Assembly (NCBI RefSeq): GCF_011516835.1 | Contig: NZ_WOTB01000011.1 | Location: 80,388-144,387 of the forward strand | Length of the DNA: 64,000 nt | Direction of reading: 5' to 3' | Source of the DNA: Acetobacter musti | Lineage (GTDB): Bacteria; Pseudomonadota; Alphaproteobacteria; Acetobacterales; Acetobacteraceae | Shown here: positions 45,366-54,608 of the stretch, piece after piece | Numbering within the stretch: the first letter of the stretch is position 1 | Layout of the letters: each line of letters starts with the position of its first letter | Position numbers and translations under genes: made by a program | The notes under the pieces: generated by a model | Told to the model about the DNA's origin: nothing | Seen by the model: the letters and a program-made list of their open reading frames with translations, nothing else | Database searches by the model: none

Positions 45366-45854
45366 TCAGCTCTGCTCTGGAGCCGGCGCGGAGTTCAGGT
45401 GGATGTAGCGCTCGATGCCGACCTGTTTGATGAGGTCGAACTGACGGTCGAGGAAGTCCTCATGCTCTTCTTCGTTCTCAAGGATTTTCAGAAGAAGGTC
45501 GCGCGAGACGTAATCGCGCACGCTTTCGCAGTATGCGATGCCCTCGCGGAGGTCGCCGAGCGCCTTTTCCTCGAGCTTGAGATCACATTCGAGGATTTCC
45601 TTAACGTCCTGGCCCACCAGAATGGTGTTCAGCCGCTGCACGTTCGGCAGACCGCCAAGATAGAGAATGCGCTCGATCAGCCAGTCGGCGTGACGCATTT
45701 CTTCGATTGATTCCTCATATTCCTTCTTGCCGAGGAGCGTGACGCCCCAGTGGCGCAGCGTCCGGGCGTGCAGAAAATACTGATTGATCGCAGTCAGCTC
45801 ATTGGTGAGCTGCGTGTTCAGATGCTCGATGACCTTCGGGTCCTTGATGGGCAT
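45366..45854 (-). CDS. bfr: Bacterioferritin
   Basis: This 162-residue heme-containing ferritin stores iron in a 24-mer shell. Ferroxidase ligands are visible: E19 in LTNELTAINQY, E52 and H55 in EEMRHAD, and the later EENEEEHEDFLD-type block (ILENEEEHEDFLDRQ). The adjacent Met at position 53 matches the region of the inter-subunit heme ligand. Length is typical. No bacterioferritin-associated ferredoxin is adjacent. Upstream, 45965-45976 reads TTGCATTCGCAA, a small inverted repeat compatible with an iron-regulator half-site pair. Confidence 0.95.
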   Translation of the reverse strand: MPIKDPKVIEHLNTQLTNELTAINQYFLHARTLRHWGVTLLGKKEYEESIEEMRHADWLIERILYLGGLPNVQRLNTILVGQDVKEILECDLKLEEKALGDLREGIAYCESVRDYVSRDLLLKILENEEEHEDFLDRQFDLIKQVGIERYIHLNSAPAPEQS

Positions 45855-46210
45855 TGCTATGCTTCCTGGTGGTTATGAATCAGGGAATATCCCGGCTTTA
45901 CACCGGCTCCGCGCACGGGCGCAATCAAAAAATCCAGTTTTATCAAGACGATATAAGAAATGACTTGCATTCGCAAACAGGTGCCGAGCCCGGCGGGATC
46001 ATGAACGGAGCGGCGGGTGCCGCAGCGGTATGCCACACGGGCATACCGCAATGCGCGCGCCACAATACCCTGACCTGCCAGGTCCGGAAGACCCTGTCCG
46101 CGAGACCGGCCCGGCTACAGGAAACAGGAGCGGAAACGGGGCGCTGATGCAACTTCCGGGAGGCTGGCTCATAAGAGTCTGTGGAGTATCAATCACAGAA
46201 GGACAGCCTC
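45855..46210. other. Divergent intergenic region, bfr to HAD gene
   Basis: About 355 bp lie between the divergent bacterioferritin and HAD genes. It contains a moderately AT-rich part near 45925-45980 with TTGCATTCGCAA (candidate iron-regulator site for bfr). The right part is GC-rich with short overlapping open frames on both strands that show no coding character. Confidence 0.4.
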
Positions 46211-46918
46211 ATGCCGGAATGCGTATTGCCCGATCACCTGATGACAGGAGACCACGAGCCGGTTCGCGGCGTCATTTTCGACATGGACGGGCTGCTTCTC
46301 GACAGCGAGACGCTGGCCATGGACGCCCTCGGTCTCGCCGGAAAAGAACTCGCGTATGACATGCCGGCGTCCTTCTGCCGCAGGATGATCGGAGTGCCGG
46401 CCGATGGCTGCCGCCGGCTGGTCCGGGAGACGTACGGCGCGGATTTTCCGATCGATCACTTTTTCGAACGGCAGGAAGTGCATCTGCGGCATCTGGTCGA
46501 TACAGGACAACTGGCGCTGAAAAAGGGCGTGATCCCGCTGCTGGATCTGCTTGACCGGCTGGGACTGCCCCGGGCGATCGCCACTTCATCGAGCCGGTTC
46601 CGCACCGATCATCATCTGCAACTGGTGGGGCTTCTGGACCGCTTCGACGCGATCGTCACGCGCGATGATGTCTCGGCCGGGAAACCGTCCCCGGAACCCT
46701 ATCTGACGGCAGCGCAGAAAATCGGCATTCCGCCGGAATACTGTCTGGCGCTGGAGGATTCACATTCCGGCGCCCGCGCGGCACATGCCGCCGGAATTCG
46801 CGTCATCGTGGTCCCGGACCTGCTGGAAGCGACCGATGAAATCAGAGGCAAGGCGCTGGCCGTGGTCGAGGACCTGACCGTCGTGCGCTCCTATATCGAG
46901 TACGCAACAGCAGCATAG
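46211..46918 (+). CDS. HAD-superfamily hydrolase (beta-phosphoglucomutase/phosphatase-like)
   Basis: This 235-residue HAD phosphatase or phosphomutase has motif I FDMDGLLLDSE (nucleophile and acid Asp), motif II ATSSS, motif III Lys in SAGKPSPEPYL, and motif IV ALEDSHSGARAAHAAG. A helical C1 cap lies between motifs I and II. ATG 46211 is chosen because AAGGA lies eight bases upstream; a GTG ten codons earlier is possible. This subfamily acts on sugar phosphates or similar small phosphoesters. It stands alone. Confidence 0.9.
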   Translation: MPECVLPDHLMTGDHEPVRGVIFDMDGLLLDSETLAMDALGLAGKELAYDMPASFCRRMIGVPADGCRRLVRETYGADFPIDHFFERQEVHLRHLVDTGQLALKKGVIPLLDLLDRLGLPRAIATSSSRFRTDHHLQLVGLLDRFDAIVTRDDVSAGKPSPEPYLTAAQKIGIPPEYCLALEDSHSGARAAHAAGIRVIVVPDLLEATDEIRGKALAVVEDLTVVRSYIEYATAA

Positions 46919-46934
46919 CGTGCAGCGCGCCTTT

Positions 46935-47175
46935 TCCCTTTGTTTCAGAAATCTTTTTTGAATTGCAAAGACGTTTCTGATGGAGATTTTTCCGGAAAGC
47001 TTCAGGAGACGCCGCCTTTTTGAAAAAAGGCGGCACCCAAAAACTTTTATTGTTTTTTATCAAAGTTTTGTCGTGGGAGCCTGGCTGAGGTGAACAGATG
47101 AGCGGAACGCAAAAAACATAACATCATCAGTTTCTTATGAACGGTTTGTCCTTTTGAAGCGTTTGAAACAGTCTC
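46935..47175 (-). repeat. Family B MITE-like element with terminal inverted repeats (reverse orientation)
   Basis: This element is bounded by TTTGTTTCAGAAA at 46939-46951 and GTTTGAAACAGTCTCC at 47161-47176, which are inverted copies of the terminal motif GAGACTGTTTCA. The core near 46966-47048 has a degraded left arm and GAAGC hairpin but an intact GCCGCC hairpin. It is adjacent to family A and a second family B copy, in the 513-bp space between the HAD gene and the polyol dehydrogenase. Confidence 0.8.
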
Positions 47176-47179
47176 CTGA

Positions 47180-47249
47180 ACAAACCGGGATCAAAGGGAC
47201 CGCGTCCCTTTGTGGGGTCCGGGGCAAAGCCCCGAAAAGCCACCGCCCC
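47180..47249. repeat. Family A palindromic intergenic repeat (short copy)
   Basis: AAAGGGACCGCGTCCCTTT and CGGGGCAAAGCCCCG stems with the joining TGTGGGGTC, like the right half of the 18342 copy. It is sandwiched between two family B elements. Confidence 0.75.
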
Positions 47250-47286
47250 TGTATTTTCAAAGTATAAAAACCGTCTTTTACCCGAC

Positions 47287-47425
47287 TCAGAAGCCTGCCC
47301 GCAGAAAATCCTGTAAATCATAAAAAAGTTTCTGGGTGCCGCCTTTTTTCAAAAAGGCGGCGTCTCCTGAAGCTTTCTGAAAAAATCTCCACCAGAAACT
47401 TTTATCGTTTTTACCACCCGGAAAA
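47287..47425. repeat. Family B MITE-like element with inverted core
   Basis: The left flank (AGCCTGCCCGCAGAAAATCC, TGTAAATCATAAAAAAG) is the reverse complement of the usual right flank, as in reversed copies. The core, however, reads GCCGCC hairpin first and GAAGC hairpin second, as in forward copies. The core is therefore flipped between its outer arms. It ends seven bases before the stop codon of the polyol dehydrogenase. Confidence 0.75.
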
Positions 47426-47431
47426 ATCGTT

Positions 47432-48916
47432 TCACACGGCGGCAAGTTCGTGCAGCACGCCCCGCACATCATGATCGGTCAGACGGCGCAGCAGACTGGC
47501 GATGGCCGCGACCTGCCGGTCATGGTCCGGCAGCGGCGGTCCGAAAACGTCTTCCATGGCAAGGAAGGCCTCGACCTGACCGCGATGGTCGTCCCGCGCG
47601 GAAGCGCAGATCTGCCGGAGCATGTCGGCCCTCGGGTCGGTAAGGGAGATCTCCAGAGCCTCCTGCTCATGCAGCGCGAACCAGCGGATCCAGCTTGCGA
47701 TCAGCAGCCTGGCGCCCGGCACCGGACGTCCCGCCGCGATGTTGCTCCGCATCGGCCTGATGACCCGCGCCGCCATTTTGGCCGACCCGTTCCGGCCGAT
47801 CCGTTCGGCCTCGTGAACAATTCCCGGATTGCGAAACCGCTGCAGAAGATCCCGAGTGTAGCGATCGAGTTCTGAAGCAGGCAGATCGACATCCGCCGTC
47901 TGTTCCCCGCGCATGAACCGGGCGGTGATGCGGCCAAGCGCCGGATCACACACGGCGTCGGCAACCGTATTCAGATCCGCCAGGGCGCCGGCATAGGCGA
48001 GCAGCATATGAGCGCCATTCAGCATCTGGAGCTTGGCCCGTTCGAACACCTCCACATCAGCGACGAACTGCGTTCCGGGATGGGCTTCCCAGCGCGGTCG
48101 CGGGCCATCAAACGGACCGATGATCCACTGAAACCACGGCTCGGCCGAAATCGGCGCTTCGTCTGTGATGCCTCCGAGCAGCCGGCGGGCATCGTCAGGA
48201 TCGCTGGCGGTGCTCACGGGGACGATCCGGTCCACCATGGTGTCGGGAAACTGCACCGTCGAGCCGATCCAGCCGGCGAGCGCATCGTCGCCCCGTAACG
48301 CAGCGAAATCCATCACGGCCTGACGAAGCGTCCCGCCATTATGGCTGACATTGTCGCAGCACAGAATGACCGGAGGCGTCTGACCGCGCTGGCGGACCAG
48401 GGCGAGACCGGCGGCCAGAATGCCGGGCGCCGTGCGGGGCAGCGCACCCGCCGTCAGATCGGTCAGAATGTCAGGCGCCGCCGGATCGAGCTGCCCCGAG
48501 GCTGTCAGATGATAGCCGCTGGCCGTGACCGTCAGAGTGACGATTTTCGTGCGCGGATCGGCAATGCGTTCCACAAGCCCGGCCTGCTCATCACCCGCGA
48601 AAACCGTTTCGCAGATGGCGCCCATGATGGAGGCGACGGTGCCGGCGGACTCCCGTGTCAGCAGGGTGTAGAGATTGTCCTGCTGACGGAGACAGATCGC
48701 AAGATCAGGGCGGCGCATCGTGGCGGAGACGATCCCCCAGCGCAGACCGTCTTCTCCCTCCCGGCCGATCGCGGCCTGGGTAGCTGTCGCCTGATGGGCG
48801 CGGTGAAAATTGCCGCATCCCAGATGAACGATGCCGGGCTGCAATCGTTCAGGGTCGAAGCCAGGCATATAAACGGTCGCGGGCACGGAAGGTAAAGCGT
48901 TCCGGTTCAGTCTCAA
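47432..48916 (-). CDS. Mannitol dehydrogenase-family polyol/uronate oxidoreductase
   Basis: This 494-residue polyol-specific long-chain dehydrogenase interconverts a polyol and ketose (mannitol/fructose, arabinitol/xylulose) or fructuronate/mannonate with NAD(P). It has the N-terminal GIVHLGCGNFHRAHQA nucleotide-binding region, CCDNVSHNGGTLRQAVMDFA, FPDTMVDRIVP, and the family catalytic signature K-x4-N-x2-H in KLQMLNGAHMLLAYAG. Length is typical. Substrate choice among mannitol, arabinitol and fructuronate is not decidable here, though acetic acid bacteria often use polyol members. It is monocistronic, with a family B element at its 3' end. Confidence 0.9.
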   Translation of the reverse strand: MRLNRNALPSVPATVYMPGFDPERLQPGIVHLGCGNFHRAHQATATQAAIGREGEDGLRWGIVSATMRRPDLAICLRQQDNLYTLLTRESAGTVASIMGAICETVFAGDEQAGLVERIADPRTKIVTLTVTASGYHLTASGQLDPAAPDILTDLTAGALPRTAPGILAAGLALVRQRGQTPPVILCCDNVSHNGGTLRQAVMDFAALRGDDALAGWIGSTVQFPDTMVDRIVPVSTASDPDDARRLLGGITDEAPISAEPWFQWIIGPFDGPRPRWEAHPGTQFVADVEVFERAKLQMLNGAHMLLAYAGALADLNTVADAVCDPALGRITARFMRGEQTADVDLPASELDRYTRDLLQRFRNPGIVHEAERIGRNGSAKMAARVIRPMRSNIAAGRPVPGARLLIASWIRWFALHEQEALEISLTDPRADMLRQICASARDDHRGQVEAFLAMEDVFGPPLPDHDRQVAAIASLLRRLTDHDVRGVLHELAAV

Positions 48917-49163
48917 AACGACGTATCTCCCCAGTTATCAGGCCTGTCATCGGGCCAGCCATCAGGCGTGATCGTGAGAGATGCCGCGGCGTTATCGGAT
49001 TTTCGGTTTCGCGGCCTGCTCTCTGCGTGTGCGTTCTGAACGGCAGGCACAGGCAGGGGTTCCGGTAACAGGCCGCGCGGAGAACACCGGATCAGGAACA
49101 GGAAGCGCCGCCCGGAAAGGCGGCATGCCAGAAAAAGCCGGCGTCGCAAAAGACCCGCGCGGG

Positions 49164-51338
49164 TCAGCCGGGAAGAGCGATCAGCCGGTCGAGGCTCCGG
49201 GCATCCGTAAGCGCCGCGGCTTTCTCCTTCGGAGTGAGCCGGGTCTCGGCATCCGCCAGCGACCGCGCTTCCTGAAGCTTGAGCAGCCCGACGAGACAGT
49301 CCGCATCGATGGGATCACCGGCACGGCGCGGGGGCGGAAGCATGGCCCTGTGACTGGCGAGCAGAGTTCCGTCCGCCCGCAGAGCCGCGAGCGCGTCATG
49401 CGGGCGGGCAGGCTCCGGCTGCGCCAGGGCATGCGCCGCTTTCACAAGAACGTCAGGCGGCGTCGTCTCTTCCGGCACGAGCAGAAGTCCGGCCCGGCGC
49501 AGGGCCAGACCGGCATCGCGGCTCGCCGTCAGCGCCGCCAGCGGAATGGCGAGAACAAGACCCAGCAGAACCGGCGTCATCCAGAGAAACAGAGCGAGAG
49601 ACACGGTCCAGGCGCAGCCGCCAAGGATGAGACCGAACACGGTGAAACGCCAGTAGCCCCGCGCAATCACGCCCAGCGGAATGCGTCCGTCATCGCGACG
49701 CTGGGCATTCCAGCCGGAATCCTGGCCACTGAGGATGGAGATGACACCACTGGTCTGAATCAGCATGGCAATGGGCGCGATCAGCCCGCCAATCAGGGTC
49801 TCCACCAGAATGGACGCCGCCGTGCGCAGCGCCCCGCCACAGCCCCGGAGCGTCGCCCTGTCGAACAGCAGCGCAATATAGGCGAACAGCTTGGGCGCAA
49901 GCAGAATGCCCATCGTGGCGATGAACATGAACTTCGCCTGAACCGGATCGACCTGCGGCCAGTGCGGATAGAGCGTCTTCGTATCGCCGAAATATTCTGG
50001 CCGCACGAAGCGGGCCTGCAGCGAAATCAGAATGCCGACCAGCAGAAACACCAGCCACAGCGGCGAGGTCACATAGGAGCCGATGCCCATCAGCATGTGC
50101 AGCCGGCTCAGCCAGTGCAGCCCCTTCGTCGGCACCACCTTGTAATGCTGAAGATTACCCTGACACCACCGGCGGTCACGAATGGCGACATCGGTCAGCG
50201 AAGGCGGGCTTTCCTCATAGGAGCCCAGCAGGGCAGGGACCATATGAATGGCCCAGCCCCCCCGCCGCATCAGAGCTGCCTCAACGAAATCATGGCTGAG
50301 AATATGGCCGCCAAACGGCTTGCGCCCCGGCAGATGCGGCAACCCGGCCTGTTCGGCGAAGGCGGCCGTGCGGATAACGGCGTTGTGACCCCAGTAATTG
50401 CTCGCCGCGCCATGCCACCAGGCAATCCCGTGTGCGATCAGCGGACCATAGACCCGCCCGGCGAACTGCTGCATCCGCGCGAACAGCGTCGTCCCGCCCG
50501 CAATCACCGGCAGCGTCTGAATCAGCCCGACCTCCGGATTGCGCTCCATCGCGGCGGCAATGCGCACCAGCGTCCGTCCGTCCATCACGGAATCCGCGTC
50601 CAGCGTGACCATCAGCGGATAGGCCCCGCCGAAGCGGCGAACCCACTCCCCGACATTGCCCGCCTTGCGTTCAATGTTCTTCGCGCGGCGCCGGTAGAAG
50701 ATATGCGTGCTGTCGCCCGTCTCGCGGCGCAGGTCGAGGAAAGCGGCTTCCTCCGCCACCCAGACATCCGGGTTCGTGGTGTCCGAAAGGATGAAGATGT
50801 CGAACGCCTCAGCGCGGCCGGTTTCCCGCAGACTGGCATGGATGGCGCGCAGACCCGCCATCACCCGGTGCGGGTCTTCGTTATAGGTCGGCATCAGCAA
50901 TGCGGTGCGGGTGCGCAGCGCCGGCAGCGGACCGTCCGGATGGATGCCAAGACCGAGCCCGCCCCGCGTCAGCAGCGAGAAGAAGCCGGCAATCGAGGAG
51001 GTGAAAGCCAGCGCGATCCACAGAAACAGGGCGACGAACAGCACCTGCATGATGACGCCGAGCACGGAGGCGCCGCTGGCGTCCAGCACGAGATGCATCT
51101 GATACGCGCCCCAGCCCGTGAGGGCCAGGGCGGACCCGATGACGGCGAGCCGCCGGAGCGCGATCAGCTTCGGCTCGGTCTCGGAAACCCTGTCGCGCCC
51201 GTGCAGATCGGGCGCGGCACGGAGATCCTGTGCCTCCATCGCCAGCGGCGCGCCCGGCGGGAGAGCCGGGAACTCCGTGAGCGGCGTGGCCGATCCCGTG
51301 CCGGAGACTGCTGTTATGGTGTCCACCGATATACCCAC
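49164..51338 (-). CDS. opgH: Glucans biosynthesis glucosyltransferase OpgH/MdoH
   Basis: This 724-residue inner-membrane glucosyltransferase uses UDP-glucose to make the linear beta-glucan backbone of osmoregulated periplasmic glucans. Two N-terminal transmembrane segments (about residues 65-125) precede a GT2 domain with LLMPTYNEDP, VTLDADSVMDG, HDFVEAALMRRGGW and the RRWCQGNLQH (Q-x-x-R-W-like) motif. Several C-terminal membrane segments follow. It starts with GTG and overlaps the end of opgG by 25 bp, so translation is coupled; a later start is possible. It lacks the long N-terminal cytosolic extension of the E. coli protein. Confidence 0.93.
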   Translation of the reverse strand: MGISVDTITAVSGTGSATPLTEFPALPPGAPLAMEAQDLRAAPDLHGRDRVSETEPKLIALRRLAVIGSALALTGWGAYQMHLVLDASGASVLGVIMQVLFVALFLWIALAFTSSIAGFFSLLTRGGLGLGIHPDGPLPALRTRTALLMPTYNEDPHRVMAGLRAIHASLRETGRAEAFDIFILSDTTNPDVWVAEEAAFLDLRRETGDSTHIFYRRRAKNIERKAGNVGEWVRRFGGAYPLMVTLDADSVMDGRTLVRIAAAMERNPEVGLIQTLPVIAGGTTLFARMQQFAGRVYGPLIAHGIAWWHGAASNYWGHNAVIRTAAFAEQAGLPHLPGRKPFGGHILSHDFVEAALMRRGGWAIHMVPALLGSYEESPPSLTDVAIRDRRWCQGNLQHYKVVPTKGLHWLSRLHMLMGIGSYVTSPLWLVFLLVGILISLQARFVRPEYFGDTKTLYPHWPQVDPVQAKFMFIATMGILLAPKLFAYIALLFDRATLRGCGGALRTAASILVETLIGGLIAPIAMLIQTSGVISILSGQDSGWNAQRRDDGRIPLGVIARGYWRFTVFGLILGGCAWTVSLALFLWMTPVLLGLVLAIPLAALTASRDAGLALRRAGLLLVPEETTPPDVLVKAAHALAQPEPARPHDALAALRADGTLLASHRAMLPPPRRAGDPIDADCLVGLLKLQEARSLADAETRLTPKEKAAALTDARSLDRLIALPG

Positions 51339-52864
51339 CGTTCTGAAACGGGACCCTGGTCATTGGCGAGGACGGCGCTGAGTTCCGCCAGTTTCGCATC
51401 GCCGGGCGCGAACTCGAACGTCGTGCGCCACCCGTTGATGTTCGGATTGGGCTCGACCACGACATTGCGGATCGTGCCGGCCGAAGCCTGCGGGATCAGA
51501 TGGAACTGCGCGCCCGGCCCGGTATTGGCCACCGGCCCGCCGGAGAAGTCGATCGCGAAGAAGCGGTCTTCCTTATGGTCGGTCACGGCGCCGACGCGCG
51601 TCGCGCCGATCCGGGCCAGCTTCGTCGGGAACGGCGTGTCCCAGCCCCAGTACATCCGATAGGTGAAGCTGTATTCATGCCCGGCCTCCAGCGCCGCCTT
51701 CGGACGCCAGAAGGAGACGATGTTGTCATTGACCTCGTTCGGGGTCGGAATCTCGACCAGATCGACCGCGCCCGCGCCCCAGTCGCCGATCGGCTCGATC
51801 CACAGCGACGGCCGCTTCTCGTAATTGAGCGCCAGATCCTCGAAATCGTGGAACGAACGACGGCGCTGCATCAGCCCGAAGCCGCGCGGCGAAACGTCGG
51901 TAAAGGCGGACAGCTGCAGATCGAGCGGATTGCGCAGCGGCCGGTAAAGCTCCTGATCGGAGCCGGTCCAGATCTGCAGAGCCTCACTGTCATGCGCGGC
52001 CGGACGCCAGTCATCGATGTGATTGCGGTCATTGGAATCGAAATAGAACATGCCCGTCAGCGGCGCGATGCCGGATTCCTCGATCTTCACACGCGGGAAG
52101 AACGTGGACTGCACATCGAAAACGGTCGTCTCGCCCGGACGGATAGTGAAACGAAACGCCCCCGCGACGGACGGGCTGTCGAGCAGGGCATGGATGACCA
52201 CAGAGTCCACGCCAGGCTGGGGCTTCTCCAGCCAGAAGGAACGGAACAGAGCGAATTCCTCGCCCTTCGGGTCACCGGTGCCATCGGCGAAGCCGCGCGC
52301 GGACAGCCCGTAATTCTGGTTCTTCGCGACAGCGCGGAAATAGGAAGCGCCAAGGAAGACGGCGCATTCCTCCATGACGCCCGGCGTATTGATCGGATAC
52401 CGCAGGCGCAGACCGGCGAAACCGAGATTATCGGTGACGCGCAGCATGGAATCGCCATAGGTGAACAGATCCGGATTGTAGGGAACCGGCGCGGATTTGC
52501 CGTCCACCACCTCGAAGATTTCGATGCGCGGCCGATAGAGAAAGCCACGCGGAAAGAATTCGACATCGAAAGCAAGGTTCTGGCCGTGCCACAGAGCCTG
52601 ATCTGGACGGTATTCGATCGAGCGGAACTGGTCGAAGTTCAGATTGTCGATCGCTTTCGGCAGAGACTGATCCGGGGCGCTGTAAGGTTTCGACGCCAGT
52701 CTGCGGGCAATCTGGGCGACGGTGCCGTTATCGAACGGAACAGGACCGGCGGCAGGCGCGTCGGCGGCTCTCGCTGAGCCGCTGAACAGATCGGCGGCGA
52801 GAGTCGCCATGGCGGCGCCCCCCGCCGTCCGCAGAAGATCGCGACGCAAAACTGAAGATGACAC
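51314..52864 (-). CDS. opgG: Glucan biosynthesis protein OpgG/OpgD (periplasmic)
   Basis: This 516-residue MdoG-family periplasmic protein is required for branching or release of osmoregulated periplasmic glucans. It begins with a twin-arginine type signal, VLRRDLLRTAGGAAMATLA with cleavage near ARAAD; the Tat signal is a feature of OpgD rather than E. coli OpgG. Family blocks include YRPDQALWHGQNLAFDVEFF, FYFDSNDRNHIDDWRPAAHD, LQIWTGSDQELYRPL and PRGFGLMQRRRSFHDFEDL. The GTG start has AGGAAGC directly upstream. With opgH it forms the classical two-gene glucan operon. Confidence 0.93.
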   Translation of the reverse strand: MSSSVLRRDLLRTAGGAAMATLAADLFSGSARAADAPAAGPVPFDNGTVAQIARRLASKPYSAPDQSLPKAIDNLNFDQFRSIEYRPDQALWHGQNLAFDVEFFPRGFLYRPRIEIFEVVDGKSAPVPYNPDLFTYGDSMLRVTDNLGFAGLRLRYPINTPGVMEECAVFLGASYFRAVAKNQNYGLSARGFADGTGDPKGEEFALFRSFWLEKPQPGVDSVVIHALLDSPSVAGAFRFTIRPGETTVFDVQSTFFPRVKIEESGIAPLTGMFYFDSNDRNHIDDWRPAAHDSEALQIWTGSDQELYRPLRNPLDLQLSAFTDVSPRGFGLMQRRRSFHDFEDLALNYEKRPSLWIEPIGDWGAGAVDLVEIPTPNEVNDNIVSFWRPKAALEAGHEYSFTYRMYWGWDTPFPTKLARIGATRVGAVTDHKEDRFFAIDFSGGPVANTGPGAQFHLIPQASAGTIRNVVVEPNPNINGWRTTFEFAPGDAKLAELSAVLANDQGPVSERWVYRWTP

Positions 52865-52991
52865 GCTTCCTGTTCTCCCGAATCTGTCCAGTAGTATTTT
52901 TACTGATTGTTACTCTGTTGCGAAGCTGCGGCTTTTTCAGGGCATCCGACCCAGGGCACCTGACCTGCGCATCCGGCCCGGGCCACCCGGC

Positions 52992-53351
52992 TCAGGACGC
53001 CCGCACAGACGGACCTTTCACCAGACCGGCAAGCGCCGTCAGCGAGGCCTCCGCGCCCGCCGTCGCCTCTTTTTCCGCCGCGCGATAACAGTCAACAACG
53101 GCCTGCCCGGTTTCGGACAGCCTCGCGCCCCCGCCTCCGCCAGGCTTCGTCTCGACCAGCGGCTTTGCGAACTGATTGTTCAGCGCGTCGATCAGCAGCC
53201 ACGCCCGCCGGTACGACATGCCCATGGCCCGGCCCGCGGCCGAAATCGAGCCGGTGGACGCCACATGCTCCAGAAGCCTGATTTTGCCGTGCCCAAGGGT
53301 CGGATGCCCGTCCACATCGATCCGCAGGGTCAGGCGTAATGCTGGCGCCAT
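52992..53351 (-). CDS. ModE N-terminal-domain winged-helix regulator (no molybdate-binding domain)
   Basis: This 119-residue DNA-binding protein of the ModE/LysR-like winged-helix group has GKIRLLEHVASTGSISAAGR, MGMSYRRAWLLIDALNN and the Gly-rich turn KPGGGGGARLSETG. It has the length of the DNA-binding part only and lacks the C-terminal TOBE/Mop molybdate-binding domains of full ModE (about 260 residues). No molybdate transporter genes lie in the window. It sits between opgG and the FUSC gene on the same strand, so its target is unknown. Confidence 0.87.
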   Translation of the reverse strand: MAPALRLTLRIDVDGHPTLGHGKIRLLEHVASTGSISAAGRAMGMSYRRAWLLIDALNNQFAKPLVETKPGGGGGARLSETGQAVVDCYRAAEKEATAGAEASLTALAGLVKGPSVRAS

Positions 53352-53444
53352 CAGGGTTCCGTCTCCGTCGTCTTCCGTGCCGGGGCCGTGCTATGCGGCC
53401 GCGCCCCGGCTGTCGAGAGGAAATCGCGCATCCGGCCCATCGTT

Positions 53445-54539
53445 TCAGCTCTTCCCCGACGGGGCGGCCTGACCGGCCCGTCCACCGGCCCGTCCACCGG
53501 TCTTCTCACCGCTGTCCCCGCCGCTATTCCCACCGGTCTCCCCGCTGGCCGGCGCACTGGTGAGGAAGCCGATAAAGGTCGTCATATCCGAGCGCAGGAT
53601 GCGCAGGATGAAACGCCACTCAGGCGCGTCCGTGACTTCCCCCCTCGGAATCACCGCGATCGCCTCCCGCGCATGGTCCTCCGATAACGGGCGGCCATGC
53701 GCCTGTTCGTCACACAGCCCGGCGATATGATCCAGGGCGGAGACGAGCCCGCGCACCAGAATCTGGGCGTCCCGGGCGTCATGCACCGGGCTGGCGAGCG
53801 CCGTCCGGGCAAAAACCATCGCATCGGTCTGAAGCTGCTGCAGCGCCTGAGGCAGAGCCGCCAGCATCGGATCGCGTTTCTCAAGGCTCGTCCATCGCTC
53901 GCGGCGGGCCTCCCCGACATTGGCTGCAATAAGACGCAGGCACGTCGCGCTGGTGTCGTCCAGAGCCTGAATGTCATGCCAGCCGATGTCATGATGCGCC
54001 GCGCCGTCCAGGATCTCGCCAATGCCGCGGATCATGGCGGCGGCAAGCCGGAACGCGTCACGCCGGGTCTGTTCATGCAGAACGGCGAACGAGACGACCA
54101 TCGAGACGATCACACCCGCAAGCACGCAGATAACGCGCTGGATCGGCACGAAAAAAGGAGAATTGTCGGAAGGAAACAGCATGGCGATCAGCACCGTGAC
54201 CAGGCCGAGTCGCGTCTGCGGCTTCCAGGCCGCGAGCGCTGCAAGCGGAATAAGAGCGGACCACAGCGCCGCTTCCTGCGGCAGACCCATCTGCTGAAGG
54301 GTAATCGCCGCCATGCTCGCCGCCCCGCCGATCAGCGCGCCGAAAAGCTGGTTCCGCCCGTTCGAGACGGTTTCGCCAATGGTGGTCTGGGTGACGACAG
54401 CCGCCGTGATGAGCGCCCAGGCCGGGTCCTGCAGACGCAGCAGCAGGCTGAGCCCTTCCGACGCGCCGATGGCGATCAGCACGCGGAGCGCCTGCCGGAC
54501 AATAGCGCCCGTCGATCTTCCTGGCGGCGTAATGACCAT
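53445..54539 (-). CDS. FUSC-family inner-membrane protein (aromatic-acid exporter-like)
   Basis: This 364-residue protein has about five or six N-terminal transmembrane helices (residues 10-155) with the FUSC block AWALITAAVVTQTTIGETVSNGRNQLFGALIG, followed by a cytoplasmic helical domain and a Gly/Ser/Lys-rich tail (SGETGGNSGGDSGEKTGG). FUSC proteins such as AaeB-like exporters move weak organic acids, and this is a half-length single-module form. No membrane-fusion partner is encoded nearby. The family call is good; the substrate is unknown. Confidence 0.85.
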   Translation of the reverse strand: MVITPPGRSTGAIVRQALRVLIAIGASEGLSLLLRLQDPAWALITAAVVTQTTIGETVSNGRNQLFGALIGGAASMAAITLQQMGLPQEAALWSALIPLAALAAWKPQTRLGLVTVLIAMLFPSDNSPFFVPIQRVICVLAGVIVSMVVSFAVLHEQTRRDAFRLAAAMIRGIGEILDGAAHHDIGWHDIQALDDTSATCLRLIAANVGEARRERWTSLEKRDPMLAALPQALQQLQTDAMVFARTALASPVHDARDAQILVRGLVSALDHIAGLCDEQAHGRPLSEDHAREAIAVIPRGEVTDAPEWRFILRILRSDMTTFIGFLTSAPASGETGGNSGGDSGEKTGGRAGGRAGQAAPSGKS

Positions 54540-54608
54540 TCAGAAGCCCATGATCATACAGCAGCTGCGATCAGACAGCCCACAGGGGTCATCAAACCCG
54601 GCCTGTCC

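Noticed and set aside
48917..49163. Minus-strand open frame of 78 codons between opgH and the polyol dehydrogenase
   Set aside because: It is Arg/Pro/Asp-rich and low complexity, with no ribosome site and no recognisable domain.
48981..51662. Long plus-strand open frame of 893 codons
   Set aside because: It is antisense to the clear opgH gene; its product is Arg/Gln/His-rich without motifs, as expected of a GC-rich shadow frame.
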